In this document: in pieces, positions 16,722 to 25,439 of the stretch
Position numbering within the stretch: the first letter of the stretch is position 1
How the letters are laid out: every line of letters starts with the position of its first letter
Source: Streptomyces diacarni
GTDB taxonomy: Bacteria; Actinomycetota; Actinomycetes; Streptomycetales; Streptomycetaceae
Length of the DNA stretch: 64,000 nt
Direction: 5' to 3'
Assembly (NCBI RefSeq): GCF_003323715.1
Contig: NZ_QOIN01000019.1
Coordinates: forward strand, 1 to 64,000
Notes under the pieces: model-generated
The model's input: the letters and a program-made list of their open reading frames with translations, nothing else
Database searches by the model: none
What the model was told of the DNA's origin: nothing
Made by a program: the position numbers and the translations under genes

Positions 16722-18401
16722 TTGCGCGCCGGAAAGATGTGTAGTCGGCTGACCTCCATGGGGAAGAGGAGTGTTGCCGCACTGATCGCAGCCCTGGTCG
16801 CGGGGACCCTGCTGACGGGCACGCCGAATCCGCGCGCGGAGGCGGCCGACACCGCGACGGGTGAGGCGCCCACCACGGCCGACGCGCTGGGATTCGACCT
16901 CGACACGGTCACCATTCCGCAGCTCCAGCACCGCATGGCGAAGGGCTCGTTGACCTCTTCCGCCCTGACCCGGGCCTACCTGCGGCGGATCGAACGCATC
17001 GACCCCACGATCAACGCGGTGCTCCGGACCGACCCGACGGCCCTGCGGCAGGCGGCGGCCAGCGACGCGCGGCACCGGCACGGCAGGGCCCGCGGCCCGC
17101 TGGACGGTATCCCCGTCCTGCTCAAGGACAACGTGAACACCCGCGGCCTGGCGAGCACCGCGGGATCGCTGGCACTGGCGAAGCACCCGCCGAGGACCGA
17201 CGCCGCGCTGGTGACCCGCCTGCGGAAGGCCGGGGCGGTGATCCTCGGCAAGACCAACCTGTCCGAGTGGGCCAACTTCCGGGCCGAGAAGCCGACCTCG
17301 GGCTGGTCGGCCGTCGGCGGCCAGACCCACAACCCGTACGTACTGGACAGGAACCCGTGCGGCTCCTCCGCGGGGTCGGCCGCCGCGCTCGCCGCGTCGC
17401 TCTCCCAGGTGGCGATCGGGACCGAGACGGACGGATCCATTGTCTGCCCGGCGGGGATGAACGGCGTCGTCGGGCACAAGCCCAGCCTCGGGCTGGTCAG
17501 CGGGTCCGGCGTGGTGCCGATCTCCGCCGAGCAGGACACCGCCGGGCCCATGGCCCGCAACGTGACCGACACGGCGCTCACGCTGGCGGTACTCAGCGGC
17601 GAGGGGAGCAACGGAGACGTAAGGAGCGGCGGGAGCACCGACAGCTCGGGCCACGCGTCGGGCGGCGTGCTCGGCGACCGCGCGGCGGAGCTGACGCACC
17701 CCGATGGGTTGCGCGGCAAGCGGATCGGCCTGTGGCGGCTGCCGTCGCTGGGCCCCGAGGTGGACGCCGTGATGAGCCGCACGGCCGAGAAGCTGCGCGC
17801 CGCCGGGGCGCAGGTCGTCGAGGTGACCCCGCCCTACCAGGACCGGCTGGCCGAGCTGGAGTTCCCGGCGCTGCTCAGCGAGTTCCACCGGGACATCAAC
17901 GCCTATCTCGCCACCCGCGACGGGCCTGACGACCTCGCCGAGCTGATCGAGTTCAACCGCGCCCACCCGGCGGAGCGCAGCTGCTTCGCGGGGCAGGAGC
18001 TGTTCGAGCGGGCGCTGGCCGCACCGCCCACCACCGACCCGGAGTACCGGGCGACGCGCGCCGAGCTCAAGGACCTCTCCCGGCGCTCCATCGACGAGAC
18101 CCTGGCGGCCCACGACCTGGACGCCCTCGCTTCTCCGACGAACCCGCCCGCCTGGACGACCGATTGCGCGCGGGGCGACGACGACGTGATCCCGTCCTCC
18201 ACCCCCGCGGCCGTCGCCGGGTACCCGTCGCTGTCGGTGCCCGCGGGATCCGTGGGCGAACTGCCCGTGGGCCTGCTCCTGATGGCCGGTGACCACCAGG
18301 ACGCGAGGCTCCTGTCGCTGGGCGCGTCGGTGGAGCGCAGGCTGGACGCCTGGCGCGCACCCCGCTATCTGCCGTCAGTGGGGTCCGGCGCCGCTCGCTG
18401 A
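16722..18401 (+). CDS. secreted amidase (amidase-signature family)
   Basis: A 559-residue amidase with the Ser-cisSer-Lys triad: Lys in VLLKDNVNT, cis-Ser in the GSSAGSAAALAAS signature and the acyl-enzyme Ser in GTETDGSIVCPAG. A signal peptide (KRSVAALIAALVAGTLLTG, Ala-x-Ala near residue 40) makes it secreted. TTG at 16722 is chosen because GGGAGGGG lies six bases upstream; ATG at 16737 or 16758 would also keep the signal peptide. A Gly/Ser-rich insertion around 17610-17670 (SNGDVRSGGSTDSSG) is unusual for the fold and is probably a surface loop. Amide substrate unknown. Confidence 0.88.
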   Translation: MRAGKMCSRLTSMGKRSVAALIAALVAGTLLTGTPNPRAEAADTATGEAPTTADALGFDLDTVTIPQLQHRMAKGSLTSSALTRAYLRRIERIDPTINAVLRTDPTALRQAAASDARHRHGRARGPLDGIPVLLKDNVNTRGLASTAGSLALAKHPPRTDAALVTRLRKAGAVILGKTNLSEWANFRAEKPTSGWSAVGGQTHNPYVLDRNPCGSSAGSAAALAASLSQVAIGTETDGSIVCPAGMNGVVGHKPSLGLVSGSGVVPISAEQDTAGPMARNVTDTALTLAVLSGEGSNGDVRSGGSTDSSGHASGGVLGDRAAELTHPDGLRGKRIGLWRLPSLGPEVDAVMSRTAEKLRAAGAQVVEVTPPYQDRLAELEFPALLSEFHRDINAYLATRDGPDDLAELIEFNRAHPAERSCFAGQELFERALAAPPTTDPEYRATRAELKDLSRRSIDETLAAHDLDALASPTNPPAWTTDCARGDDDVIPSSTPAAVAGYPSLSVPAGSVGELPVGLLLMAGDHQDARLLSLGASVERRLDAWRAPRYLPSVGSGAAR

Positions 18402-18458
18402 CCGAGTGCCGCGCGCTGATCGAGTGCCGCCGGCTGACCGGGCGCGACGCGCCGGAGA

Positions 18459-18484
18459 CCGGTCCCCGACGCGTCGGGGACCGG
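18459..18484. terminator. perfect 26-bp palindrome, convergent terminator
   Basis: CCGGTCCCCGACG and CGTCGGGGACCGG are complementary without mismatch. It lies between the 3' ends of the rightward amidase and the leftward TetR gene. Confidence 0.7.
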
Positions 18485-18496
18485 CGCTGTTCGCCG

Positions 18497-19132
18497 TCAG
18501 CGGTTTCCGGTCCCGCTCGTCGGCTCGGCGCCGTCTGCCGTCCCGTCCGATGCCGGGCCGCCCAGCACGCGTCCGGCGAAGTCGGCCAGCTGCGCCCGTA
18601 GTCGCTCGCGGGACAGGTTCCGCCGGCCGGTCAGGTGATCGACGAGGTCGGCGCGCACGGCGGCGAGCAGCGCGTGTGCGGCGAAATCGCTTCCCGTGAA
18701 GCCGGGAAGCCGCTCCAGTACGCCGCTGAGCGTCCCGTGCCACCAGTCGTAGTGTGCGGCGCCGTAGGGGCTGTCGGACCCGGCCTCCTCCAGCGCCAGT
18801 GACAGGTGCCGGTGGTCGAGCTTGAAGCACAGGAGGGCGTCCAGCAGAGCCAGGGCCCTCTCCCTGGGCGGGGTGGCGGGTCCGAGCGGGTGCGGCCCCT
18901 CGGTGACGGCCTGGCGCACCGGTTCGAGCCGGGCCTCGAAGAGGGCGTGGATCAGGCCGGTGCGGTCCCCGAAGCCGCGGAAGAGGGTGCCCTTGCCGAC
19001 GCCGGCCGCTGCCGCGATGTCGGCCATGGTGACCTGCGCGGGTCTGTCGCGGTTCGCGATGAGCCGGTCGGCGGCCTCGAGTACGGCTTCCCGGTTGCGG
19101 GCGGCGTCGGCGCGGGGCTTGCGCTCGGGCAC
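18497..19132 (-). CDS. TetR-family repressor, divergent from the SnoaL/NmrA pair
   Basis: A 211-residue TetR protein: helix-turn-helix near residues 30-55 (VTMADIAAAAGVGKGTLFRGFGDRTGLI) and a C-terminal ligand/dimer domain with a SAM-like-oxidoreductase-regulator pattern (FKLDHRHLSLALEEAGSD). GTG at 19132 has GGAG upstream and is the first codon giving the family start (basic residues, then AARNREAVLEAADRLI). It is transcribed away from a SnoaL-like/NmrA-like operon. Two CGGACC/GGTCCG palindromes lie in the 94-bp gap, so autoregulation and repression of the neighbours are well supported. Confidence 0.92.
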   Translation of the reverse strand: MPERKPRADAARNREAVLEAADRLIANRDRPAQVTMADIAAAAGVGKGTLFRGFGDRTGLIHALFEARLEPVRQAVTEGPHPLGPATPPRERALALLDALLCFKLDHRHLSLALEEAGSDSPYGAAHYDWWHGTLSGVLERLPGFTGSDFAAHALLAAVRADLVDHLTGRRNLSRERLRAQLADFAGRVLGGPASDGTADGAEPTSGTGNR

Positions 19133-19145
19133 GGGTCTCCTCCAG

Positions 19146-19202
19146 TTGCTTAAGCGGACCCTCGGTCCGTATAGTCGTCGACAGAAACGGACCCAGGGTC
19201 CG
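19146..19202 (+). promoter_or_regulatory. promoter with two TetR operators
   Basis: A rightward promoter is visible: TTGCTT (19146-19151), 18-bp spacer, TATAGT (19170-19175). Operator 1, CGGACC-CTC-GGTCCG (19155-19169), fills the spacer; operator 2, CGGACCC-A-GGGTCCG (19188-19202), is a perfect palindrome at the expected transcript start. Centres are 33 bp apart, about three helical turns, so two dimers would bind on one face. Confidence 0.8.
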
Positions 19203-19226
19203 CATTCTATCCCGGAGGGAACACCC

Positions 19227-19655
19227 ATGCCCACGCATCCGCGCCCTGCGGACCTCTTCCGCCACGGCCTGCGACTTCTGCTGGAGAAGAACATCCCCGC
19301 CTGGGTCGACCTGTGGGACGACGACGGCGTCTTCGAGTTCCCCTTCGCGCCCGAAGGGTGGCCCGAGCGGTTGGAAGGCAAGGCCGCCGTGGCCGACTAC
19401 ATGCGCCACTACCCCGACCACATCGACCTCCACGCCTTCCCCCGCGTACGCATCCACGAGACCGGCGAGCCGGACACCGTCGTCGTCGAGATGCGCGGAG
19501 TGGGACGGCTGGTGAGCAGTGGCGCCCCGTTCGACATGACCTACATCGCCGTGGTCACGGCCGTGGACGGCCGCATCACGCACTACCGTGACTACTGGAA
19601 TCCGCTGGCCCTCCCGCGGGACGGCGGAGCCGACTTCACCCGGAGGACCCGATGA
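19227..19655 (+). CDS. SnoaL-like / NTF2-fold protein
   Basis: A 142-residue cone-shaped alpha+beta-barrel protein of the SnoaL-like type (AWVDLWDDDGVFEFPFAP near the start, ITHYRDYWNPLAL near the end). Members act as small cyclases, isomerases or hydrolases, or have no known reaction. ATG at 19227 follows CGGAGGGA. Its stop overlaps the start of the NmrA-like gene (ATGA), so the two are translationally coupled. Both are under the TetR operators just upstream. Confidence 0.88.
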   Translation: MPTHPRPADLFRHGLRLLLEKNIPAWVDLWDDDGVFEFPFAPEGWPERLEGKAAVADYMRHYPDHIDLHAFPRVRIHETGEPDTVVVEMRGVGRLVSSGAPFDMTYIAVVTAVDGRITHYRDYWNPLALPRDGGADFTRRTR

Positions 19656-20539
19656 CCTCGCGCGACACCCACTCCGACGCGCCGCCCGCCGTCCTCGTCA
19701 TCGGGGCCACCGGCACCACCGGCAGCCGCGTGGCCGCCCGCCTCGCGGCGGACGGACACCACGTCAAGGCGGCAGGCCGCCGCGCCGCCCCGGTGCACGG
19801 CGCACGAGCCGTCCGCTTCGACTGGTACGAACCCGGCACCTACCCAGAGGCCCTGCGCGGAGCCGACCGCCTCTACCTGGTGCCGCCCGTCGGATCCACC
19901 GGACCGGCCGCCGTGATGCGCCCGTTCCTGGAGCAGGCGCGCGCGAGCGGAGTACGCCGGGCCGTGCTGCTCAGCGCCTCGGCGGTCGACGCCGGTGGGC
20001 CGGCGGTCGGACAGGTCCACGAGATGCTGCCCTCCTTCTTCGACGAGTGGGCGGTCCTGCGGCCTTCGTGGTTCATGCAGAACTTCACCGGCGACCATCT
20101 CCACGCCGCCACCCTCCGCGCGGAGGGCGTGATCCGGACCGCCACGGGCGAGGGGCGCGTCGGCTTCGTCGACGCCGAGGACATCGCGGCCGTCGCCGTC
20201 CGCGCGCTGACCGACGCCCGCAGCCCGGACACCGACCTGGTGCTCACAGGCCCCGAGGCGCTCAGCTACACCGACGTCGCGCACCTGCTCACCGAGGTGA
20301 CAGGGCGTGCCGTCACCCACAGCGCGTTGACGTACGAGCAGATGCGGGACCACCTGTCGACCCAGGTGCCGGCCGACTTCGCCGCCGTGCTCGCCGGCAT
20401 GGACCTGGCCATCGCCGGGGGTGCCGAGGACCGCACCACCGACACCGTCACCCGCGTCACGGGACGTCATGCCCGCAGTATGCGCACGCACCTTGCGGAG
20501 GCAGTGACACCCGGGAACAAGGAAGTTAGGCTCACCTAA
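19652..20539 (+). CDS. NmrA-like NAD(P)-binding oxidoreductase/sensor
   Basis: A 295-residue atypical SDR with the N-terminal dinucleotide motif VLVIGATGTTGSRVAARL. NmrA/QOR2-like features include FDWYEPGTYPEALRGADRLYLVPPVG and the WFMQNF segment. The classical Tyr-x-x-x-Lys pair is not evident, so it may be a redox sensor or a quinone/azo reductase relative. It is coupled by ATGA overlap to the SnoaL-like gene and shares the TetR-controlled promoter. The last codons lie inside the iron box of the next gene. Confidence 0.87.
   Translation: MTSRDTHSDAPPAVLVIGATGTTGSRVAARLAADGHHVKAAGRRAAPVHGARAVRFDWYEPGTYPEALRGADRLYLVPPVGSTGPAAVMRPFLEQARASGVRRAVLLSASAVDAGGPAVGQVHEMLPSFFDEWAVLRPSWFMQNFTGDHLHAATLRAEGVIRTATGEGRVGFVDAEDIAAVAVRALTDARSPDTDLVLTGPEALSYTDVAHLLTEVTGRAVTHSALTYEQMRDHLSTQVPADFAAVLAGMDLAIAGGAEDRTTDTVTRVTGRHARSMRTHLAEAVTPGNKEVRLT
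20521..20539. promoter_or_regulatory. iron box (DmdR/IdeR-type) upstream of the siderophore-binding-like gene
   Basis: The 19-bp element ends in TTAGGCTCACCTAA. It agrees with the streptomycete iron-box consensus at 16 of 19 positions by eye; only three bases of the first five differ. TTAGG (20526-20530) and CCTAA (20535-20539) form the palindrome. The stop codon of the preceding gene (20537-20539) is part of the box. It predicts Fe2+-dependent repression of the gene starting at 20693. Confidence 0.75.
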
Positions 20540-20692
20540 GTCGTAAGCCCGGGGGAGCGGACGCCGCCCCCGCGGGCCCGAGGGGAGGGGGCGGGCGGCG
20601 CCCCGCGCCGGACGGGCAACCCGGCGCGCCGAGGCGGCCGCCCGGCCGCACCCCCACCGGCCCGCAACCAACTCCCAAGGAAGCGAGGCACT

Positions 20693-21682
20693 GTGGTCGC
20701 AAGCGATCTGTGGACCTTCCGCGACGACCGGGGGCAGGAGGTGACAGCCGCACGCACGCCCCGGCGCCTCGTCGCCTACGCGCAGGCGGCGGCCGTGCTG
20801 GCCGAGCACGGGGTGCCCGTTGCCGCGGTCTTCGGCTCACCGCACGACGAGCCGGGCACCGACCCCGTCGAACGGGAGACCCCCGGCCTCCGGGACGTCG
20901 CCTACCTGGGCGCCGGAGCGGAACTGACCGCGCAGGACATCGCGAGGGCCGAGCCGGAGTTGCTGGTCACCGTCACCTACGACGGCGAACGGCTCTACGG
21001 CATAGGGCCCGACCTGCACAAGGCGCTCGAACCGTCCTTACCCCTGGTCGCCCTCCACGTCGGCCCTGGCACGCACCTGGCGGACGTACGGCATCGCTTC
21101 GCAGCACTGGCCGGCACGCTGGGCCCGGCCCACCAGGACGCCACGGCGCCGCCCGCGACGGGACAGGGGCGGGAAAAGGGACGGGGACAGGAACAGGAGC
21201 AGGAACAGGAGCAGGAACAGGAGCAGGAACAGGAACAGGAACAGGAACAGGAACAGCGTCAAGGGCTGGACGGCAGCGTGGGACGGCTCGGCGGCGCGGC
21301 GCAGGCGGCCCCGCACGTGGGGGTGTTGGCGCTCTCGCCCGCCGGCACCGGCCAGGCGCACGTGGCACGCCCGGCCGGCTGGCCACTGCTGGAAGAGCTC
21401 ACCCGGGCGGGCGTGCGGATGCTCGACCGGCCCGCTGCGGGCGCCAGTTGGGCGACGTGCGGCTGGGAGGAGCTGGCCGGTCTCGAGCCCGACGTCATCC
21501 TGCGCGACATCCGGGCGAACGCGACCCCCGACGCGCAGTTGGCGGACGTGGCCGCCTGGCGGCGGATGAGTCGCCGCGCCCAGGTGCTGTCCTGGAACCC
21601 CGAACTGCCCTTCACCGCCGACGCGGTCGCCTCCTTCCTGGACGCGGTGGCCGACGCGCTGCACAGGGCCGCGACGCCGTAG
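20693..21682 (+). CDS. iron-siderophore-binding-like protein without signal peptide
   Basis: A 329-residue protein with the FecB/FhuD-type fold pattern: RRLVAYAQAAAVLAEHGVPVAAVFG, YLGAGAELTAQDIARAEPELLVTVTYDG, and ELAGLEPDVILRDIRA. Unlike usual importer binding proteins it shows no signal peptide or lipobox, so it may be cytosolic. The GTG at 20693 follows AAGGAAGCGAGG. The centre (about residues 155-190) is interrupted by an eleven-fold Glu-Gln repeat. An iron box lies 150 bp upstream, supporting a role in iron or siderophore handling. No permease or ATPase is linked. Confidence 0.8.
   Translation: MVASDLWTFRDDRGQEVTAARTPRRLVAYAQAAAVLAEHGVPVAAVFGSPHDEPGTDPVERETPGLRDVAYLGAGAELTAQDIARAEPELLVTVTYDGERLYGIGPDLHKALEPSLPLVALHVGPGTHLADVRHRFAALAGTLGPAHQDATAPPATGQGREKGRGQEQEQEQEQEQEQEQEQEQEQEQRQGLDGSVGRLGGAAQAAPHVGVLALSPAGTGQAHVARPAGWPLLEELTRAGVRMLDRPAAGASWATCGWEELAGLEPDVILRDIRANATPDAQLADVAAWRRMSRRAQVLSWNPELPFTADAVASFLDAVADALHRAATP
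21191..21256. repeat. hexanucleotide tandem repeat encoding (Glu-Gln)11
   Basis: Eleven units of GAACAG or GAGCAG, the first six alternating. It is in frame in the siderophore-binding-like gene and falls between its two lobes. A slippage-prone tract whose changes would stay in frame. Confidence 0.9.
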
Positions 21683-21703
21683 CCCGCCCCGTCGCAGCCG
21701 CGC

Positions 21704-23794
21704 TCAGGCGGGGTCAGCACGGCCTCCCTCGCCCTTCGCCGGTACCCGGCCGTCGTCGCTGAGCGTCCGCCACAGGAAGGTGTGCACCACGGCATCGACG
21801 TAGGCGGCCTGCTCGGGGTCGGCGGCCCCGGCGTGGCCGCCGCCGGTGTTCTCGTAGTAATGGACGGGCAGCCCGAGTTCCCGCATGCGCGCGGCCATCT
21901 TGCGGGCGTGGCCCGGATGGACGCGGTCGTCGCGGGTGGAGGTGGTCAGCAGCAGCGGCGGGCAGGTGCCGCCCGCTTCCCGGCCCATCCCGGGGCGCAG
22001 ATTGTGATACGGCGACCAGCGCAGCAGATGGGCGCGGTCGCGGGGGTCCTCCGGGTCGCCGTACTCGGCGACCCAGGACGCCCCGGCCAGGAGCCGGTGG
22101 AAGCGCAGCATGTCCAGCAGCGGCACCTTGGCGACGACCGCGCCGAAGAGTTCGGGGTGGCGGGTGAGCATGACGCCCGTCAGCAGTCCGCCGTTGCTGC
22201 CGCCGCAGATGCCGATCCTGCTGGACGTGGTGACGCCCCGCAGGACCAGGTCGCGGGCCACCGCCGCGAAGTCGTCGAACGCCCGGTCGCGGTCGGCTCC
22301 GAGCGCGGCCTGGTGCCAGGCGGGCCCGTACTCGCCGCCGCCGCGGATGTTGGCGATCACGTAGGTGCCGCCGCGCTCCAGCCACGCCCGGCCCGTCACG
22401 GCCGAGTGGAAGGGCGTCAGGGAGACCTCGAAGCCGCCGTAGCCGTACAGCAGGACGGGCCGGGGACCCTCCTGTCCTGCGGCCCCGACCACGAAGTAGG
22501 GCACCCTCGTCCCGTCAGCCGAGACGGCGAAGTGCTGCCGCACCAGCAGCCCCTCGGTGGAGAAGCGGGACGGTGCCCGCTTCAGCGTCTCCACTTCCGA
22601 AACGCCCGCCAGGGTGCGGCACAGGGTGGCGGGCTGCGTGAATCCGGAGACCGCGAAGAAGACCTCCTCCGCGCTGTCACCGTCCTCGTCGGGCGAGGTC
22701 GCCGTCACCCCGGCCGACGACAGCGCGGGCACCTCACCCAGTGGGCGACGCGACCAGGTGCCCGAGCCCGAGGGGGTCAACAGGTGCAGATGGGAGGAGA
22801 CATCGGTCAGTGTCTCCAGGACCAGGTGGTGGCGGGTGGTGGCGTACCCCTCCAGGACGGTGCGCTCGTCGGGCGTGAACAGCACCTCGTGGGAGCGCTC
22901 GCCCCGCAGGAAGCCGTCGAAGTCGAACGCCAGCAGCGCCCCGGCGGGCCGCTCCAGCCACGGCGAGCGCAACGTGATCAGCAGCCACTGCCGGTGCACG
23001 CCGACCAGCGCGTCCTCGGGCGCCTCGATGCGCACCGCGGGACCGTCCTGGCTGAGGAGGAAGCGCTCGCTGTGCCAGAAGTCGCGGTTTCTCACGGCCA
23101 GATCGCGCTCGAAGCCGGGCGTGGGGTCGTGCCGTGCCCTGACGGACACGTCCTCGTGGTCCCCCTCGAAAACGACAGGAGCAGCCGCGAGCGGGGTGCC
23201 GCGGCGCCAGCGCCGCACCGTGCGCGGATAGCCGGAGGCCGTGAGGTCGCCAGGGCCCGCGTCGGTGCCGACGAAGAGGTGGTCCTCGTCGATCCAGCTG
23301 ACAGAGGTCTTGGCCTCGGGCAGCCGGAACCCGTCCGCCACGAACGCGGCGGCGTCCATGTCGTACTCCCGCACGACGGTCGCGTCCGCGCCGTCCCTGG
23401 AGAGCTTCACCAGCGCCCGCCTGTGCTCAGGCCGCAGGACGGCGGCGCCCGCCCACGTCCACGGCACGCCCTCCTCGTCCGCCAGCGCGTCCACGTCCAG
23501 CACCGTCTCCCAGTGCGGATCGGGCGTGCGGTACTCCTCCAGGGTGGTGCGCCGCCACACCCCGCGCAGGCGGGTGGTGTCGCGCCAGAAGTTGTACAGG
23601 TGCGGGCCGCGTCGCACCACATACGGGATGCGCGCGGAGTCGCCGAGGACCTCGCGCACCTCCTGGCGCAGCGCCTCGAACCCCGGGTCGGCGGTCAGCT
23701 CCGCCACGGTTTCGGCGTTCCGCTCGCGCACCCAGTCGAGCGCGGCGTCGCCTTCGATCTCTTCGAGCCACAGATACGGGTCGTCATCCTCCAT
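21704..23794 (-). CDS. prolyl oligopeptidase family serine peptidase (S9A)
   Basis: A 696-residue peptidase: an N-terminal beta-propeller (residues ~50-400) and a C-terminal alpha/beta-hydrolase domain. The catalytic Ser is in GICGGSNGGLLTG, the Asp in TSTRDDRVHPGHA and the His in GGGHAG; the oxyanion region reads YGYGGFEVSL. No signal peptide is seen, consistent with cytosolic processing of small peptides. ATG at 23794 (MEDDDPYLWLEEIEGD) matches the family N-terminus. It is the nearest gene downstream of the sialic-acid-type operon in the same direction but is separated from it by a strong hairpin. Confidence 0.93.
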   Translation of the reverse strand: MEDDDPYLWLEEIEGDAALDWVRERNAETVAELTADPGFEALRQEVREVLGDSARIPYVVRRGPHLYNFWRDTTRLRGVWRRTTLEEYRTPDPHWETVLDVDALADEEGVPWTWAGAAVLRPEHRRALVKLSRDGADATVVREYDMDAAAFVADGFRLPEAKTSVSWIDEDHLFVGTDAGPGDLTASGYPRTVRRWRRGTPLAAAPVVFEGDHEDVSVRARHDPTPGFERDLAVRNRDFWHSERFLLSQDGPAVRIEAPEDALVGVHRQWLLITLRSPWLERPAGALLAFDFDGFLRGERSHEVLFTPDERTVLEGYATTRHHLVLETLTDVSSHLHLLTPSGSGTWSRRPLGEVPALSSAGVTATSPDEDGDSAEEVFFAVSGFTQPATLCRTLAGVSEVETLKRAPSRFSTEGLLVRQHFAVSADGTRVPYFVVGAAGQEGPRPVLLYGYGGFEVSLTPFHSAVTGRAWLERGGTYVIANIRGGGEYGPAWHQAALGADRDRAFDDFAAVARDLVLRGVTTSSRIGICGGSNGGLLTGVMLTRHPELFGAVVAKVPLLDMLRFHRLLAGASWVAEYGDPEDPRDRAHLLRWSPYHNLRPGMGREAGGTCPPLLLTTSTRDDRVHPGHARKMAARMRELGLPVHYYENTGGGHAGAADPEQAAYVDAVVHTFLWRTLSDDGRVPAKGEGGRADPA

Positions 23795-23825
23795 CACCCC
23801 GCCATTGTCGGCCCCGCAGCGGTGA

Positions 23826-23865
23826 GCCCCCGCCACGCGCCCCGCACGGGGCACGTGGCGGGGGC
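23826..23865 (-). terminator. terminator of the sialic-acid-type operon
   Basis: GCCCCCGCCACG/CGTGGCGGGGGC plus an inner GCCCC/GGGGC pair, separated by one mismatch, gives 17 paired bases around a 4-nt loop. It lies 27 bp after the MFS stop codon. Confidence 0.75.
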
Positions 23866-23891
23866 CCACTCCGGCGTTTCGGAGCGCCGCG

Positions 23892-25367
23892 TCAGGCGCC
23901 GGCGCGCGCGGACGGGGGCCGCGCCTGATCGCGGGGCGCGGGACCCTCGTCGACGAGATGGTCGGCGGGTCCCTCCGGGTCGAGCAGCCTGCCGAGGCGG
24001 CCCGGCACGTCGAAGCCGACGAGCAGGACCACGATCATCGTCCCGGCGAAGGTGAGGAGGGCCAGGGACTGGCCGAGGTCCATGCCGGAGGCGAGTTTGG
24101 CCCCCAGCACGGGGGCCACGGCGCCGCCGAGTGCCCCCACGTTGTAGGTGAAGCCCAGCGCGGCGGCCCGGCTGCGGGTGGGGAAGTGGCCGCCGATGTA
24201 GCGGGGCAGCAGCCCCGAGATGCCGAAGCTGGTGGCCTGCAGGAAGAACAGCAGGACGCCGAGCAGCAGCAGGTTGCCCTCGACCGCGAAGACGGGGAAG
24301 ACGAAGACCAGCGAGGCCACCAGGGTGAACGCGTAGGCCTTCTTGGTGCCGATCCAGTCGCCCACGAAACCGGCCAGCCAGCAGCCGACCATCGTGCCGA
24401 AGCCCGCGTAGTACAGCGCGTTGGTGACCTGGTCGGGGCTGTAGCCGAGGTCCGATTTGAGATAGGTCGGCAGCAGCGCCTGGATGGGCCAGGAGTACAG
24501 GAAGGCGAAGAAGATCGTGACGATCATCGACACGTAGAGCAGCCAGCCGCGCCGGCCGCCCAGTTGCACGGCGAAGGCCACCAGGGCGAGTCCGGCGATC
24601 ACCGACAGCACCGGAACCAGGCCCTCGCCCAGCGGTGTGAAGACGGCGAAGAGCGAGACGGTGGCCGCCACGGCCAGTACCACGTTGGCCGTCCCCCTGG
24701 CCCGGGTGGCGAACAGCGGACGGAACGGGTTGGGGCGCTCCTCCCGCTCGCCCACCTCCGCCTTCCAGTCCGCCGCCTCGGGCAGCGCACGCCGCATCCA
24801 CAGCGCGATGACGATGGGGATCAGCCCCACGTAGAACATCCAGCGCCAGCCCAGCGTGGGCACCACCCACTTGTAGACCTCCGCGGCCAGGACGGTGCCC
24901 ACCGAGTAACCGGAGATCAGGAAGCCGCTGGCCCGGTTGCGCATCCGCACCGGCCAGCTCTCCATGACGTAGGTGGCGCTGGCGGAGTACTCGCCGGCCA
25001 TGCCCATGCCGATGGCGAGCCGGGCGACGAACAGGCTGGTGTAGTCCCAGGCGAACCCGCAGGCGAAGGTGCCCAGCGAGTACAGCAGAATACTGACCAC
25101 CATCGACAGCTTCCGCCCGAAGCGGTCGCCGAGGGCACCCAGCAGGGCGCCGCCGAGCCAGCGGGTGATGAAAGCGGCCGAGACGAGGCTCGCGGCCTGG
25201 ACGGTGTCGAGGCCGAAGTCGTCGCTGATCTCGGTCAGTACGAGCGTGATCAGGACGAAGTCGAAGCCGTCGAGGAGGTAACCGATCCAGGCGGCGAAGA
25301 AGGCCTTCCACTGGCTGCGGCCCACCTGGCGGTACCAGGGCGGCTGAGCGGGGGCGGTGTGGTGCAC
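23892..25367 (-). CDS. MFS transporter, sialate:H+ symporter-like (NanT type)
   Basis: A 491-residue, 12-helix sugar-acid/carboxylate symporter. Motifs: FDFVLITLVLTEI in helix 1, GALGDRFGRKLSM (motif A), and GMGMAGEYSASATYVMESWP, the signature region of the sialate/aromatic-acid branch. GTG at 25367 has a GGAG six bases upstream. It is the last gene of a leftward operon with lyase, ROK kinase and NanE epimerase, which makes N-acetylneuraminate or a related acylamino sugar acid the likely substrate. The operon hairpin follows. Transport specificity is inferred from context. Confidence 0.85.
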   Translation of the reverse strand: MHHTAPAQPPWYRQVGRSQWKAFFAAWIGYLLDGFDFVLITLVLTEISDDFGLDTVQAASLVSAAFITRWLGGALLGALGDRFGRKLSMVVSILLYSLGTFACGFAWDYTSLFVARLAIGMGMAGEYSASATYVMESWPVRMRNRASGFLISGYSVGTVLAAEVYKWVVPTLGWRWMFYVGLIPIVIALWMRRALPEAADWKAEVGEREERPNPFRPLFATRARGTANVVLAVAATVSLFAVFTPLGEGLVPVLSVIAGLALVAFAVQLGGRRGWLLYVSMIVTIFFAFLYSWPIQALLPTYLKSDLGYSPDQVTNALYYAGFGTMVGCWLAGFVGDWIGTKKAYAFTLVASLVFVFPVFAVEGNLLLLGVLLFFLQATSFGISGLLPRYIGGHFPTRSRAAALGFTYNVGALGGAVAPVLGAKLASGMDLGQSLALLTFAGTMIVVLLVGFDVPGRLGRLLDPEGPADHLVDEGPAPRDQARPPSARAGA

Positions 25368-25439
25368 GGTGACTCCATGATGCCGGACGGACTCGTCGTC
25401 GAGCGCCGTCGGGAACGAGCGGCTTGCGGCGCGGCTGCG

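Noticed and set aside
21191..21256. Short regular repeats considered as a CRISPR-like or regulatory array
   Set aside because: Uninterrupted 6-bp units without spacers, in frame inside a gene; a coding microsatellite.
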